NCBI GenBank assembly: GCA_019417795.1 | Contig: DXUR01000138.1 | Span: 1-6,781 of the forward strand | DNA: 6,781 nt | Origin: Clostridiales bacterium | GTDB taxonomy: Bacteria; Bacillota_A; Clostridia; Oscillospirales; Oscillospiraceae | Direction of reading: 5' to 3' | Shown: positions 1-6,177 of the stretch, piece by piece | Layout: every line of letters begins with the position of its first letter | Position numbering within the stretch: position 1 is the stretch's first letter | Program-made: the position numbers and the translations under genes | The notes under the pieces: generated by a model | The model's input: only the letters and a program-made list of their open reading frames with translations | Told to the model about the DNA's origin: nothing | Databases searched by the model: none

Positions 1-907
1 AGCCAGCGCTGTGGAGATCCTCACGGGTAGCGAAGAAGTGACGCTGGTTGCGGCTGGCCATCCGACGGGAAGCCTGGGCGCGGCCAGCGGTGCGCTCCAC
101 CTTGGTGATGATCACATCAATGCTGGCCCCAACCATGTTTCGGAATACAAAGTCGGGCCGTTCCTGCCCCGGCTCCCACATCTCCGACTCGCGGATCAAA
201 ATGGGGACACGGTACGGCACTATAACGGCGCAGAGCTCCTGCTTGTTTTCAAGCAGCTTGACTTCGCTGCGCGAAAGATATTTGGCATACAAATCTACGC
301 CGATGATCGTTCCGGTAATGGCGCTGTGGCCGCGATAAGAAGCATAGATGGAGTTCCATTCCCGCCGTTCCTCGGGAGTAAGATCCCGATCCAGTTCATT
401 GAAGTCCAGCTCGTAGAATTGCGTACGCTCATCTCTCTTTTCTCCCGCATCGGAAACCCTTGAAGCATCTTCATCCGCTCCGCTTTCCGCATGCTCCGCC
501 ACGGTCTCCTCCGGGGCCGGCTCTTGGAAGCCCCAATCCGCCTCCTCAGCTGCGGAGCTCTCGTGATCTGGTTGGATCGGCGCCGCGTTTAGAGCCTCAT
601 CCGAATCAGGAAGCTCCGATTTTTCTTCGTACAGCTTTGCGCTTTCCTCCGCCTCCCCCAAGGCGTCACCACCGTCCAGCAAAGGTGTTTCCACCGCGGT
701 CTCATCCACCGTGGGAAGGGTCTCTGACATCTCCGCTGATCCCTCCGCAGGGAGGACTGTATCCGGCGAATCCACGGAAAAGCTCACGGTATCCGCACCG
801 GTCTCATCAGGCGGCGTTGTATCCTCCAGAGTTTCTTCCGCTGGAACAGCTTCTTCACAGGTGGCATTTACGATCTCCTCTTCGGGAACGTTTTTCTTTC
901 TTGCCAT
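1..907 (-). CDS. S1-like domain protein with long acidic N-terminus, C-terminus cut by window edge
   Basis: The reading frame starts at ATG 907 and stays open for 302 codons to the left edge, so the C-terminus is missing. An AGGAGG at 921-916 lies 8 bases upstream and fixes the start. Residues 1-6 are basic (MARKKN). Residues about 8-160 are rich in Glu, Asp, Ala and Pro and probably disordered. A folded region begins near residue 165 (YELDFNELDRDLTPEERREW). Residues about 193-282 read like an S1/OB-fold RNA-binding domain: a GTIIGVD strand, VIVPYRVPILI, then FRNMVGASIDVIITKVE and a basic ASRRMASR ending. The cut tail (RHFFATRED) suggests more S1-like repeats follow. It is third in a run behind repA and the DUF5697-like gene, 20 bases after the latter, so it is probably co-transcribed with repA. 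Binding of RNA or single-stranded DNA is inferred. The gene is certain, the family assignment moderate. Confidence 0.85.
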   Translation of the reverse strand, partial: MARKKNVPEEEIVNATCEEAVPAEETLEDTTPPDETGADTVSFSVDSPDTVLPAEGSAEMSETLPTVDETAVETPLLDGGDALGEAEESAKLYEEKSELPDSDEALNAAPIQPDHESSAAEEADWGFQEPAPEETVAEHAESGADEDASRVSDAGEKRDERTQFYELDFNELDRDLTPEERREWNSIYASYRGHSAITGTIIGVDLYAKYLSRSEVKLLENKQELCAVIVPYRVPILIRESEMWEPGQERPDFVFRNMVGASIDVIITKVERTAGRAQASRRMASRNQRHFFATREDLHSAG

Positions 908-915
908 ATTGTTGT

Positions 916-921
916 CCTCCT
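916..921 (-). promoter_or_regulatory. Ribosome binding site of the S1-like gene
   Basis: AGGAGG on the minus strand ends 8 bases before ATG 907. It sits in the 20-base gap after the preceding gene and confirms a start for a frame that has no stop inside the window. Confidence 0.85.
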
Positions 922-927
922 AAAGTG

Positions 928-1473
928 TTATATTTTTTCCGACTCGTTGGAGCCAAAAAAGCGATGGGTGCCATCCGCCTGACGGGCGGCGAAAAAGTGG
1001 TGCCGGGGCAGGTCCAGTTCTCCAAGAAAAACGCCCCCGGAGATCCAGATGATCCGCTCTCCCTTCATGCGAGGGATCACGGCGATGTGGGTGGCGGCAT
1101 CCAGCCATGCCACGCTGAAAAGATAGCCAGCACCCTTATCATTTCCGCTAAAGCGCAGAAGGAACGGTTCACGCAGCTCGTCTTTCGAGAAAAAGCCCGG
1201 CTGTGCCTTTGTAAGCTCCAGCATGACGTCCAGTGCCTCCAAAAGCCTTGTGTCCACCTTGCGGTCTCCGTAAGAGACCACATCCTCCCGCAGCCAGACA
1301 TAATTCGTCCCCGTCCGCAGCTGGCGGAGCATGATGTCCATGCGTCTTTCGTCGATTTTGATTCCCCGCGCGCGGTAGTGGGTCTGCACCAACGCGTAGA
1401 GCTGGCGCACACGCAGGTATTTGAATTCCTTGAGAATTTCGAGGATATATTTTTGCTGATTCGACAGCTGCAT
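928..1473 (-). CDS. DUF5697-like protein with winged-helix-like N-terminus
   Basis: This 181-aa protein starts at ATG 1473, with GGAGG at 1485-1481 seven bases upstream. Its start is 13 bases after the repA stop, so translation is probably coupled to repA. Residues 1-65 (QQKYILEILKEFKYLRVRQLYALV, then RRMDIMLRQLRTG) look like a winged-helix DNA-binding unit: helix, helix, recognition helix and a short wing ending YVWLRED. Residues 70-181 form a mixed alpha/beta part with ELREPFLLRFSGNDKG, a strand at THIAVIPRMKGERIIWISGGVFLGE, and a polar tail. I recall this pattern from DUF5697, a family found in clostridial conjugative elements; its function is unknown to me. Position suggests a regulator or accessory factor for the replication operon. 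No signal peptide or membrane segment is seen. The gene is secure, the family name fairly likely, and the role inferred from context only. Confidence 0.85.
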   Translation of the reverse strand: MQLSNQQKYILEILKEFKYLRVRQLYALVQTHYRARGIKIDERRMDIMLRQLRTGTNYVWLREDVVSYGDRKVDTRLLEALDVMLELTKAQPGFFSKDELREPFLLRFSGNDKGAGYLFSVAWLDAATHIAVIPRMKGERIIWISGGVFLGELDLPRHHFFAARQADGTHRFFGSNESEKI

Positions 1474-1486
1474 AGCTCCCCCTCCT

Positions 1487-2494
1487 CTATGCCGGATGTG
1501 ACAGCGAATTGAGATACGGGTCGATCATCAAATCGCTCTCGCTTTCGGCAATACAGTTGAACAGCACAGCCATGATATAGGCCGTGCTGTTCTTTACATT
1601 CTCTTCTTGATTTTCACGGAGCTTGCGCTCCGTTTCCCGCAGGGTCATCCCATCCATGCGTCGCAGCTTTGCCCGCACACGGCTTTGCGGCAGCGTGGCG
1701 TTTCCGATGCGAAAGCTGTCGGCATAATACAGCCGCTCAATGGCATTTTCAAATACCAGCGCCGCTTCCGGCGCAAAGCTGGAAAGCTCACAGCCGTCCA
1801 GAATATCCAGAAACTCCGCCTCCCTTTCTTCGTCCGTCAGTCCGTCCCCCGCTGGCGCGGGGATAGACTGACTGATTTTTGTATAACTCCCGTTAGTATT
1901 TCTTTTTTCTTTCTTACTTGGCGGCAGTTTCCGCGGTTCTAAAAGCGCCATTTCCGCGGTTCTTGGCGCACGCATACCGCTGTTCTGCACCTGCAGATCC
2001 TGCGGCTCTTGCGTGACCGACGGCATTTCCTCTTCCACAAGAGGCGCAGGATCGACGGTTCTTGACACGCAGCCTTCTTCCGAATCTTCAAAGGGCGCGC
2101 TGGTATAGGCAGGATCGTCCTGCGGTGTCACATAGGTAAGATAGATCTGATTGGCGTCTCCCCGTCCGCAGCGCTTTTCCCACACGAGTTCCAGCTCCAC
2201 CAGCTTCTTAAAAGCTGCCGTCACCCGCTGCTCACAGATCCGCAGTTCTTTTGCAAGCGCCTTGCGTGGGAAGATCACAAAGACCTCCCCGCGCTCATTG
2301 ACCCAGCCATTTCTGCGGGAGAGCTGAAAACGGTTCAAAAGAAAGGTATAGGTCACCTTCGCCTCCAGGCTCATCTCGCAGTAACGGGGATCAGAAAATA
2401 GCCAGCGGGGCATCTGCATGTGGTAAATGCTCTGCACATCGGTTTGGACCATCAGCTGAAAGGATGGCCGTTCCTTCATTTTTGCTGCCCTCAT
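1487..2494 (-). CDS. repA: RepA_N-type replication initiator with DUF6017-like C-terminus
   Basis: This 335-aa initiator binds origin iterons and starts replication of a plasmid or an excised element. I start it at ATG 2494 because AGGAGGT at 2508-2502 lies 7 bases upstream; an ATG at 2518 would add eight residues but would place this site inside the gene. Residues 22-118 are the RepA_N winged helix: the QMPRWLF entry, YCEMSLEAKVTYTFLLNRFQLS, the signature NGWVNERGEVFVIFP, a helix-turn-helix at PRKALAKELRICEQRVTAAFKKL, and a wing ending NQIYLTYV. Residues about 125-215 are a variable polar linker with a KKEKRNTNGSYTK stretch. Residues about 218-330 match DUF6017 (DEEREAEFLDILDG, RLYYADSFRIGNATLPQSRVRAKLRRMDG, NSTAYIMAVLFNCI). 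The linker DNA carries an iteron-like array. It leads the operon repA, DUF5697-like, S1-like. Identification is confident; plasmid versus integrative element cannot be decided here. Confidence 0.93.
   Translation of the reverse strand: MRAAKMKERPSFQLMVQTDVQSIYHMQMPRWLFSDPRYCEMSLEAKVTYTFLLNRFQLSRRNGWVNERGEVFVIFPRKALAKELRICEQRVTAAFKKLVELELVWEKRCGRGDANQIYLTYVTPQDDPAYTSAPFEDSEEGCVSRTVDPAPLVEEEMPSVTQEPQDLQVQNSGMRAPRTAEMALLEPRKLPPSKKEKRNTNGSYTKISQSIPAPAGDGLTDEEREAEFLDILDGCELSSFAPEAALVFENAIERLYYADSFRIGNATLPQSRVRAKLRRMDGMTLRETERKLRENQEENVKNSTAYIMAVLFNCIAESESDLMIDPYLNSLSHPA
1931..2022. repeat. Four-unit iteron-like array, 23-bp period, inside repA
   Basis: Units begin at 1931, 1954, 1977 and 2000, exactly 23 bp apart. 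Their first ten plus-strand bases are CCGCGGTTCT, CCGCGGTTCT, CCGCTGTTCT and CTGCGGCTCT. The first two also share the three preceding bases (TTT). A further match, CGACGGTTCT, lies out of phase at 2053-2062. Because 23 is not a multiple of three, the repeat is read as EPR, RTA, NSG and again EPQ, so it is conserved as DNA and not as peptide. The array lies in the repA linker between the N- and C-terminal domains. For RepA_N plasmids such as pSK1 and pSK41 the origin is known to lie in that part of the rep gene. An origin role here is inferred. Confidence 0.65.
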
Positions 2495-2501
2495 CGTGGG
2501 C

Positions 2502-2508
2502 ACCTCCT
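2502..2508 (-). promoter_or_regulatory. Ribosome binding site that sets the repA start
   Basis: AGGAGGT on the minus strand is 7 bases before ATG 2494. The longer reading from ATG 2518 has no comparable site ahead of it, so the shorter 335-aa product is favoured. Confidence 0.8.
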
Positions 2509-2546
2509 CTTTCATCATGCAGGAAAGTTTTTATCGAAAAAGATAT

Positions 2547-2571
2547 TTTGTATCGCAATCAGCAATACAAA
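2547..2571. repeat. 25-base palindrome at the predicted repA transcription start
   Basis: The 10-base arms TTTGTATCGC (2547-2556) and GCAATACAAA (2562-2571) pair at nine of ten positions around a five-base centre. The palindrome sits just downstream of the candidate -10 box and about 53 bases before the repA start. It could be an operator for RepA or another repressor. It could also form an RNA hairpin at the very 5' end of the message; on the minus strand a CTTTTT run follows eight bases after the stem, so attenuation is also conceivable. The pairing is seen directly; the function is inferred. Confidence 0.5.
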
Positions 2572-2576
2572 CGGAT

Positions 2577-2604
2577 ATAATAATTGCCTGAAAATGGCTG
2601 GCAA
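2577..2604 (-). promoter_or_regulatory. Candidate repA promoter
   Basis: On the minus strand TTGCCA (2604-2599, five of six to TTGACA) is followed by a 16-base spacer and TATTAT (2582-2577, five of six to TATAAT). Initiation would fall near 2570, giving an untranslated leader of about 75 bases before ATG 2494. A promoter is expected here because the upstream gene ends at a terminator. The match is by eye only and other AT-rich boxes nearby could serve. Confidence 0.4.
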
Positions 2605-2807
2605 CGCTGAAACGTGAGATTTCAGGATTGCGTACAATGCCTCTGCGATTTCCGTTAGTGGAAGAAGATCCTTGGTGGACAAGCGGCATCTGGAAAATGC
2701 CAACAGGTAATTTCATTGTATATTACTTGCCGGACGAGTTCGCTAAAACCGTATGGGTCGCAGCCGTAATATACGATCAGTTAGCAGCTCTGCGTGATAT
2801 GCCGTGA
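2592..2807 (+). pseudogene. Remnant of a RelE/ParE-family toxin gene
   Basis: This is the only plausible coding sequence on the plus strand. The frame entered after TGA 2589-2591 reads KWLATLKREISGLRTMPLRF, then PLVEEDPWWTSGIWKMPTGN and FIVYYLPDEFAKTVWVAAVIY, ending at TGA 2805-2807. It resembles the C-terminal half of ParE-type toxins, which carry an EEPW turn, a KNFLVYY strand, a hydrophobic VTAVIY strand and then usually G-R-R/K-D. Full-length relatives are about 100 residues. Here the N-terminal 40 or so residues are absent, there is no start with a ribosome binding site, and VIY runs directly into DQLAALRDMP, as if three codons (Gly-Arg-Arg) had been lost. An internal ATG at 2637 could give 56 residues, but not a complete toxin. 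No antitoxin gene is present beside it. It overlaps the repA promoter region on the other strand. Family recognition is moderate, decay is likely. Confidence 0.6.
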
Positions 2808-2827
2808 TCAACGGAATATCCCAGAAG

Positions 2828-2856
2828 AAAGAGACCGAGAAATCGGTCTCTTTTTA
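2828..2856. terminator. Hairpin terminator between the toxin remnant and the coupling protein gene
   Basis: An 11-bp perfect stem, AAAGAGACCGA (2828-2838) with TCGGTCTCTTT (2843-2853), closes a GAAA tetraloop. On the plus strand it runs into a T tract (2851-2855), giving a strong terminator 20 bases after the toxin remnant. On the minus strand the stem begins right after the coupling protein stop codon (TAA 2856-2854) and continues into CTTCT, a weaker tail. It probably works in both directions and separates the transfer genes from repA. Confidence 0.8.
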
Positions 2857-5079
2857 TATACCGCGGCCCGGCGGTATCCGAGTGGGATCGTCCAGTTCCT
2901 CCAGTTCCGGGTCATCCCCTCCGATAATTTCGGAGCACGTCATTTCCACAAGTCCAATATCCTCCGGCGCGATGCCCTGTATGTCAGGGAGATCATATAC
3001 GCTCTGTGTGTCGGTGACCTGCCGCGGTACGGGTGTCTTTTCACGCCGCTGCGCCGTCTGACTTTCGCCACAACAAGGTGCCGGCCCTCCACCGGGCACA
3101 GGCCGCTTTTCCCGTAACGAAAACGGCTCCTCAGCCTGCGGCGTGGAGGGGGACGGCGATCCACGCTCTGCGTGTGCGCTTTTTCCCGGCGTGCGCTTTT
3201 TCCCTTCGTTTTCCCGTTTCTTCCATTCCGGCACATAGTCAAAGACGCTGCATTTAGTCAGTTCTCTGTATGCCGGCAGTTCCTCCAACGCGACCTTGTA
3301 GAGCTGCACGGGCTTATAGTGGTTGAACATCACGATGCACTTAAACTTGTCCAGACGCAGGAACTCATCAGGCTGAAGCAGGTCCCTCTGCGTATTGCTC
3401 CGGGTCTGGGAGTAGGACCGGGTCGTACTATACACAGGAGAAAACAATGGTGCCAAGGGAAACTGATTGTTGGTGACGGAAATCGTGACCTTGCCGCATT
3501 TCTTCGCAAAATACTCCGCGCTCGTCATATCGTTGCAGCCCATATAGAGCGTCATATCAAAGGAACCGAGCTGATTTTCCCATTCCTTCCCCGGATACTT
3601 TTCCTGCCACTGTGAGAGAGACTGCACCGCCACCTGCACGGACATATTAAAGCCGCGGATGGAGTTGAATACATCAGAGATGCCTTCCATATAGCCGATG
3701 TTGAGGTATTCCTCCAAGCAGAAGTTCGTCAGCACGGGAAGCCGCCCGCCGTGGAGCCGGGCGTAGTTAGAGAGCTGCGGGAACGTCAGAGAGAAAAAGA
3801 GGGAGCTTAAAAAGCGGTAAGCGCTGTCCTGCGCGGAGATGATGACGAAGTAGGCGCAGGGCTTTTGCCCCGGTAGCAGCAGATCCACATCATGGTTGCG
3901 GGTGATCTTGTCCACCAACGGGTTTTGAAAGACCGCGAGGCGGTTGCCCAAGCCGATGATGATGTTGCCCCAAAGGTTTTCTCTCGCCTTCAGGAACAGC
4001 CCGTGAGGGCCCTTGGCCGGATGTTCCGGCGGAAGTTCCGCCAGAATACGGTTGATCTCATTGACGCTTTTATAGGCGAGGATCTTATAGACGTCTCCGA
4101 GACTGCGCTGCTCCAACGGAAGAAGATTGCCGCGGGCATCCTTCAGATTGCAGACATAGTGGATTAGCGCCATGAGTAGATTTAATTCTGCGCGGCTCCA
4201 GAAGTCATCAGCTTCCTTGGGCCCGGAGGTATTTTGAATGATGGTGTTCGCCACAGTGGTCACGAGATCCGGGTTGGCCTCAAGGCCCGCAAGGCAGTTC
4301 CAGCCGTCCGAGTGCGCCATATCGAGGAAGTTGACCGCCTTGACATAAAAGCCCTTTTCCCGAAAGTATGGCGCCATCATTTCAAAAAGCTCGGCCTTGG
4401 GATCGGTCACGATCACAGACTCCGGGTGTCCGCCGCTGCTGCGCTGGGCGCAGCCCATGAGGAAGGGAATGATAAAGCCTCTGGATTTATAGGAGCCGGG
4501 AGCGCCGATACAGAGGATATTGTTGTTCTCACCCGGCTTCATACGGTGAGCGACATAGATAGAATACCTGTCGGGGTCATCGGGATGCGACTTAATGCGG
4601 CCGAGGAGCATACCTGAAACATCCCCGACACCTCCTAACTCCAGGTGCCCACTAAGTTCTTTTTTCGTTGCAAAGCCGGAAGTGCCGTGTGTCCCATCGG
4701 GAAGAATATCAAAGCCCCTGGGATCGCGGGTGAAATGATAGCCGGAAAACCATTTGTACCCTCTTTTTGTGATCAGGCAGATCAAAAGGAGGATCACAGC
4801 CGTGGTGCCAAGCCCGAAGGGTGTAAACACCACAAAAAGGTTTTTGAAAGGATTGAACACCCAAATGCTTGTTACCTCCTGTCCGCTTATGTGGAATACG
4901 GATTCCTTGCCCAGCTTCAGTGAGTTGAGCAGCATTCCATAAAAATACCAACCAAGGCCGCCGAGCACAGCATACAGCGGCACACGCGCTTTGTTGCGCT
5001 CGTACCAGCAACCCCATTTATTTGCGGCACGATCCTCCAGCTTTTCCAAGAGCTTTGATAGGCGGGGCATTGATGACAT
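2854..5079 (-). CDS. VirD4/TraG-type conjugative coupling protein (T4CP ATPase)
   Basis: This 741-aa membrane ATPase would bring the relaxase-DNA complex to the type IV secretion channel. Two N-terminal membrane segments are visible, about residues 32-52 (VPLYAVLGGLGWYFYGMLL) and 80-104 (GTTAVILLLICLI core). Walker A is GAPGSYKS at 192-199. The family motif VIVTDPKAEL is at 222-231. Walker B is LTNFCLEEYLNIG at 450-462, with Glu-Glu (456-457) where VirD4 proteins usually have Asp-Glu. A sensor-like Gln follows at VQSLSQW (486). Residues 505-525 (SFDMTLYMGCNDMTSAEYFAK) and 565-595 (RDLLQPDEFLRLD, then VMFNHYKPV) fit the RecA-like core. Residues 619-690 are basic and Pro-rich; 691-741 are acidic, as in the substrate-recruiting tails of other coupling proteins. 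The start overlaps the upstream gene by 62 bases. GGAG seven bases before ATG 5079 supports it, but ATG 5070, nine bases after GGGAG, is an alternative (738 aa). The stop abuts a terminator. Identification is confident. Confidence 0.93.
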   Translation of the reverse strand: MSSMPRLSKLLEKLEDRAANKWGCWYERNKARVPLYAVLGGLGWYFYGMLLNSLKLGKESVFHISGQEVTSIWVFNPFKNLFVVFTPFGLGTTAVILLLICLITKRGYKWFSGYHFTRDPRGFDILPDGTHGTSGFATKKELSGHLELGGVGDVSGMLLGRIKSHPDDPDRYSIYVAHRMKPGENNNILCIGAPGSYKSRGFIIPFLMGCAQRSSGGHPESVIVTDPKAELFEMMAPYFREKGFYVKAVNFLDMAHSDGWNCLAGLEANPDLVTTVANTIIQNTSGPKEADDFWSRAELNLLMALIHYVCNLKDARGNLLPLEQRSLGDVYKILAYKSVNEINRILAELPPEHPAKGPHGLFLKARENLWGNIIIGLGNRLAVFQNPLVDKITRNHDVDLLLPGQKPCAYFVIISAQDSAYRFLSSLFFSLTFPQLSNYARLHGGRLPVLTNFCLEEYLNIGYMEGISDVFNSIRGFNMSVQVAVQSLSQWQEKYPGKEWENQLGSFDMTLYMGCNDMTSAEYFAKKCGKVTISVTNNQFPLAPLFSPVYSTTRSYSQTRSNTQRDLLQPDEFLRLDKFKCIVMFNHYKPVQLYKVALEELPAYRELTKCSVFDYVPEWKKRENEGKKRTPGKSAHAERGSPSPSTPQAEEPFSLREKRPVPGGGPAPCCGESQTAQRREKTPVPRQVTDTQSVYDLPDIQGIAPEDIGLVEMTCSEIIGGDDPELEELDDPTRIPPGRGI
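2858..2877. repeat. Second hairpin over the last codons of the coupling protein gene
   Basis: ATACCGC (2858-2864) and GCGGTAT (2871-2877) form a perfect 7-bp stem with a six-base loop. It codes for the final Ile-Pro-Pro-Gly-Arg-Gly-Ile of the coupling protein and stands one base from the terminator, making two tandem hairpins at the transcript end. It may protect the 3' end or slow polymerase; this is inferred. Confidence 0.5.
3174..3204. repeat. 14-base direct repeat, 17-base period, in the coupling protein tail
   Basis: GTGCGCTTTTTCCC occurs at 3174-3187 and again at 3191-3204. The 17-base period is not a multiple of three, so the copies encode different peptides (GKKRT and PGKSAH). It looks like a small tandem duplication in the flexible basic linker of the coupling protein. 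Confidence 0.6.
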
Positions 5080-6145
5080 CTCCCTTCTCCGTGAGGAATT
5101 GTGTATAGGGCGGCTCGTAAAGACCCGGCACGTGGCCGAACAGCTTTGTTAGTACGCTGTCCGTTACCTTATAGACGGTGGCATAGCCGGGATCGGCATA
5201 GCGCCGCAGCAAAATTGCACCGCCCTGACCATCCAGAGCGGCAAGGGCAATGGGCAGACAATTCCGCTCTCTCGCCATCTTGATAGCGGCATCGATCCGC
5301 CGCAGATCCATATCCGCGCCGATCACAAAGGGTTGGCCATTGTAAAGGCCGTCCCAAGCGGAGGCATTCTCCGGCGGTGGCTGATAGGCGGAGCGAAGCA
5401 TAAGCCGCGCCAGCTTCGCGCGATAATCCGGCACCGCCATAATTTGAAGCTGACAGGCGCCTGTCTCATCGCAGGAAAGCAGATGGATCGGGTCGCGCAG
5501 TCCACGATAGGCTTCACTGTATCGGATAAGCTTCATATCCTTTTTTTCATCCCGTTCCTTCAATTCCTCGATGATGTCGGTATAGCTGGACCCGGCAAAA
5601 AGGAACGCCCGCCGGGTGCCTTTGCCGAAGTTGGTGTGATTATGAAGGGCCGAGAGCTCATCATTGACCGCCATACGGCCAATTCCGGGGCAGACATAAT
5701 GCGCGGCGTAGTAAACGCCGCCCAAGTGGAGGATGGCACCGACTCTCGAACTGCCCCACGGGTTATGTCCGCGTTTTCTTGTGACAGCGCTCAGAAAACA
5801 GGCATTTCGCCCTGTCATACTGCCAGGTTCTGTTGTAAACACGTCAACGCCCGCGTAATAGGCGGTCAGTACCAGCTTGGATAGTCGGATACGCCGCTCG
5901 AGGGCAGCGTCATGATAGGAAAGGCTTAAATTGGGAACGGCTCCGGCAAGCGCCGCCTCAAGAAAGACGCGCCCCCTATTGGTGAGGATCAATGTGCCGC
6001 TTCGTTCATGGAATTTGATGAAGCCCAGTGTCATCAGATTTTCACGCTCCACCTCCGTTGAGATGCGGCGCAGATCTTGAGGTAGGATGTTTTGACACCA
6101 GCATAACAGGCGTAAAACATCAATGTCCCGCATACTGAAGATCAC
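5018..6145 (-). CDS. Winged-helix protein, possibly replication-relaxation (Replic_Relax) family
   Basis: I start this 375-aa protein at GTG 6145, nine bases after GGAGG (6159-6155). ATG 6133 (371 aa) also fits, at 21 bases from that site. ATG 6283 would give 421 aa but has no ribosome binding site and would translate through a large hairpin. Residues about 5-66 form a winged helix: MRDIDVLRLLCWCQNILPQDL, ERENLMTLGFIKF as recognition region, and the wing SGTLILTNRGRVFLE. The middle (residues about 85-190) has an alpha/beta pattern: RIRLSKLVLTAYYAGVDVFT, then VGAILHLGGVYYAAHYV and AFLFAGSSYTDIIEEL. The order is typical of Replic_Relax proteins, which accompany plasmid mobilisation genes in Gram-positive bacteria; I cannot point to a catalytic motif. 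It overlaps the coupling protein start, so the two are probably translationally coupled and act together in DNA processing or transfer. No membrane segment or signal peptide is seen. The gene is certain, the family moderate. Confidence 0.75.
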   Translation of the reverse strand: MIFSMRDIDVLRLLCWCQNILPQDLRRISTEVERENLMTLGFIKFHERSGTLILTNRGRVFLEAALAGAVPNLSLSYHDAALERRIRLSKLVLTAYYAGVDVFTTEPGSMTGRNACFLSAVTRKRGHNPWGSSRVGAILHLGGVYYAAHYVCPGIGRMAVNDELSALHNHTNFGKGTRRAFLFAGSSYTDIIEELKERDEKKDMKLIRYSEAYRGLRDPIHLLSCDETGACQLQIMAVPDYRAKLARLMLRSAYQPPPENASAWDGLYNGQPFVIGADMDLRRIDAAIKMARERNCLPIALAALDGQGGAILLRRYADPGYATVYKVTDSVLTKLFGHVPGLYEPPYTQFLTEKGDVINAPPIKALGKAGGSCRK

Positions 6146-6154
6146 ACCGCAAGT

Positions 6155-6159
6155 CCTCC
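6155..6159 (-). promoter_or_regulatory. Ribosome binding site favouring the GTG start at 6145
   Basis: GGAGG on the minus strand lies nine bases before GTG 6145. The upstream ATG 6283 has only a GGGG far away. This site therefore decides between a 375-aa product and a 421-aa product. Confidence 0.65.
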
Positions 6160-6177
6160 CTTCCCCCTGTTCCTGCG

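Noticed and set aside
11..463. Plus-strand open frame of 150 codons
   Set aside because: It is antisense to the S1-like gene, which has a strong ribosome binding site and a coherent domain; no family is recognisable in the antisense product.
460..1512. Plus-strand open frame of 350 codons, rich in Pro, Arg and Ser
   Set aside because: It lies opposite three well-supported minus-strand genes, crosses their junctions, has no ribosome binding site, and its Pro-rich composition is what GC-rich antisense frames give.
1931..2062. Repeats in repA as a CRISPR array
   Set aside because: The repeat unit is 23 bp in total with a ten-base core, there are no uniform spacers, and the array lies within a coding frame.
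2637..2807. Intact 56-aa toxin from the internal ATG
   Set aside because: It has no ribosome binding site, the similarity continues upstream of that ATG in the same frame, and the usual Arg-containing step is missing, so a remnant is more likely.
4234..4617. Plus-strand open frame of 127 codons over the coupling protein gene
   Set aside because: It lies opposite the Walker A region of the ATPase, whose motifs are intact; it is a shadow frame.
5333..5884. Plus-strand open frame of 183 codons
   Set aside because: It is antisense to the winged-helix protein and has no start signal or recognisable domain.
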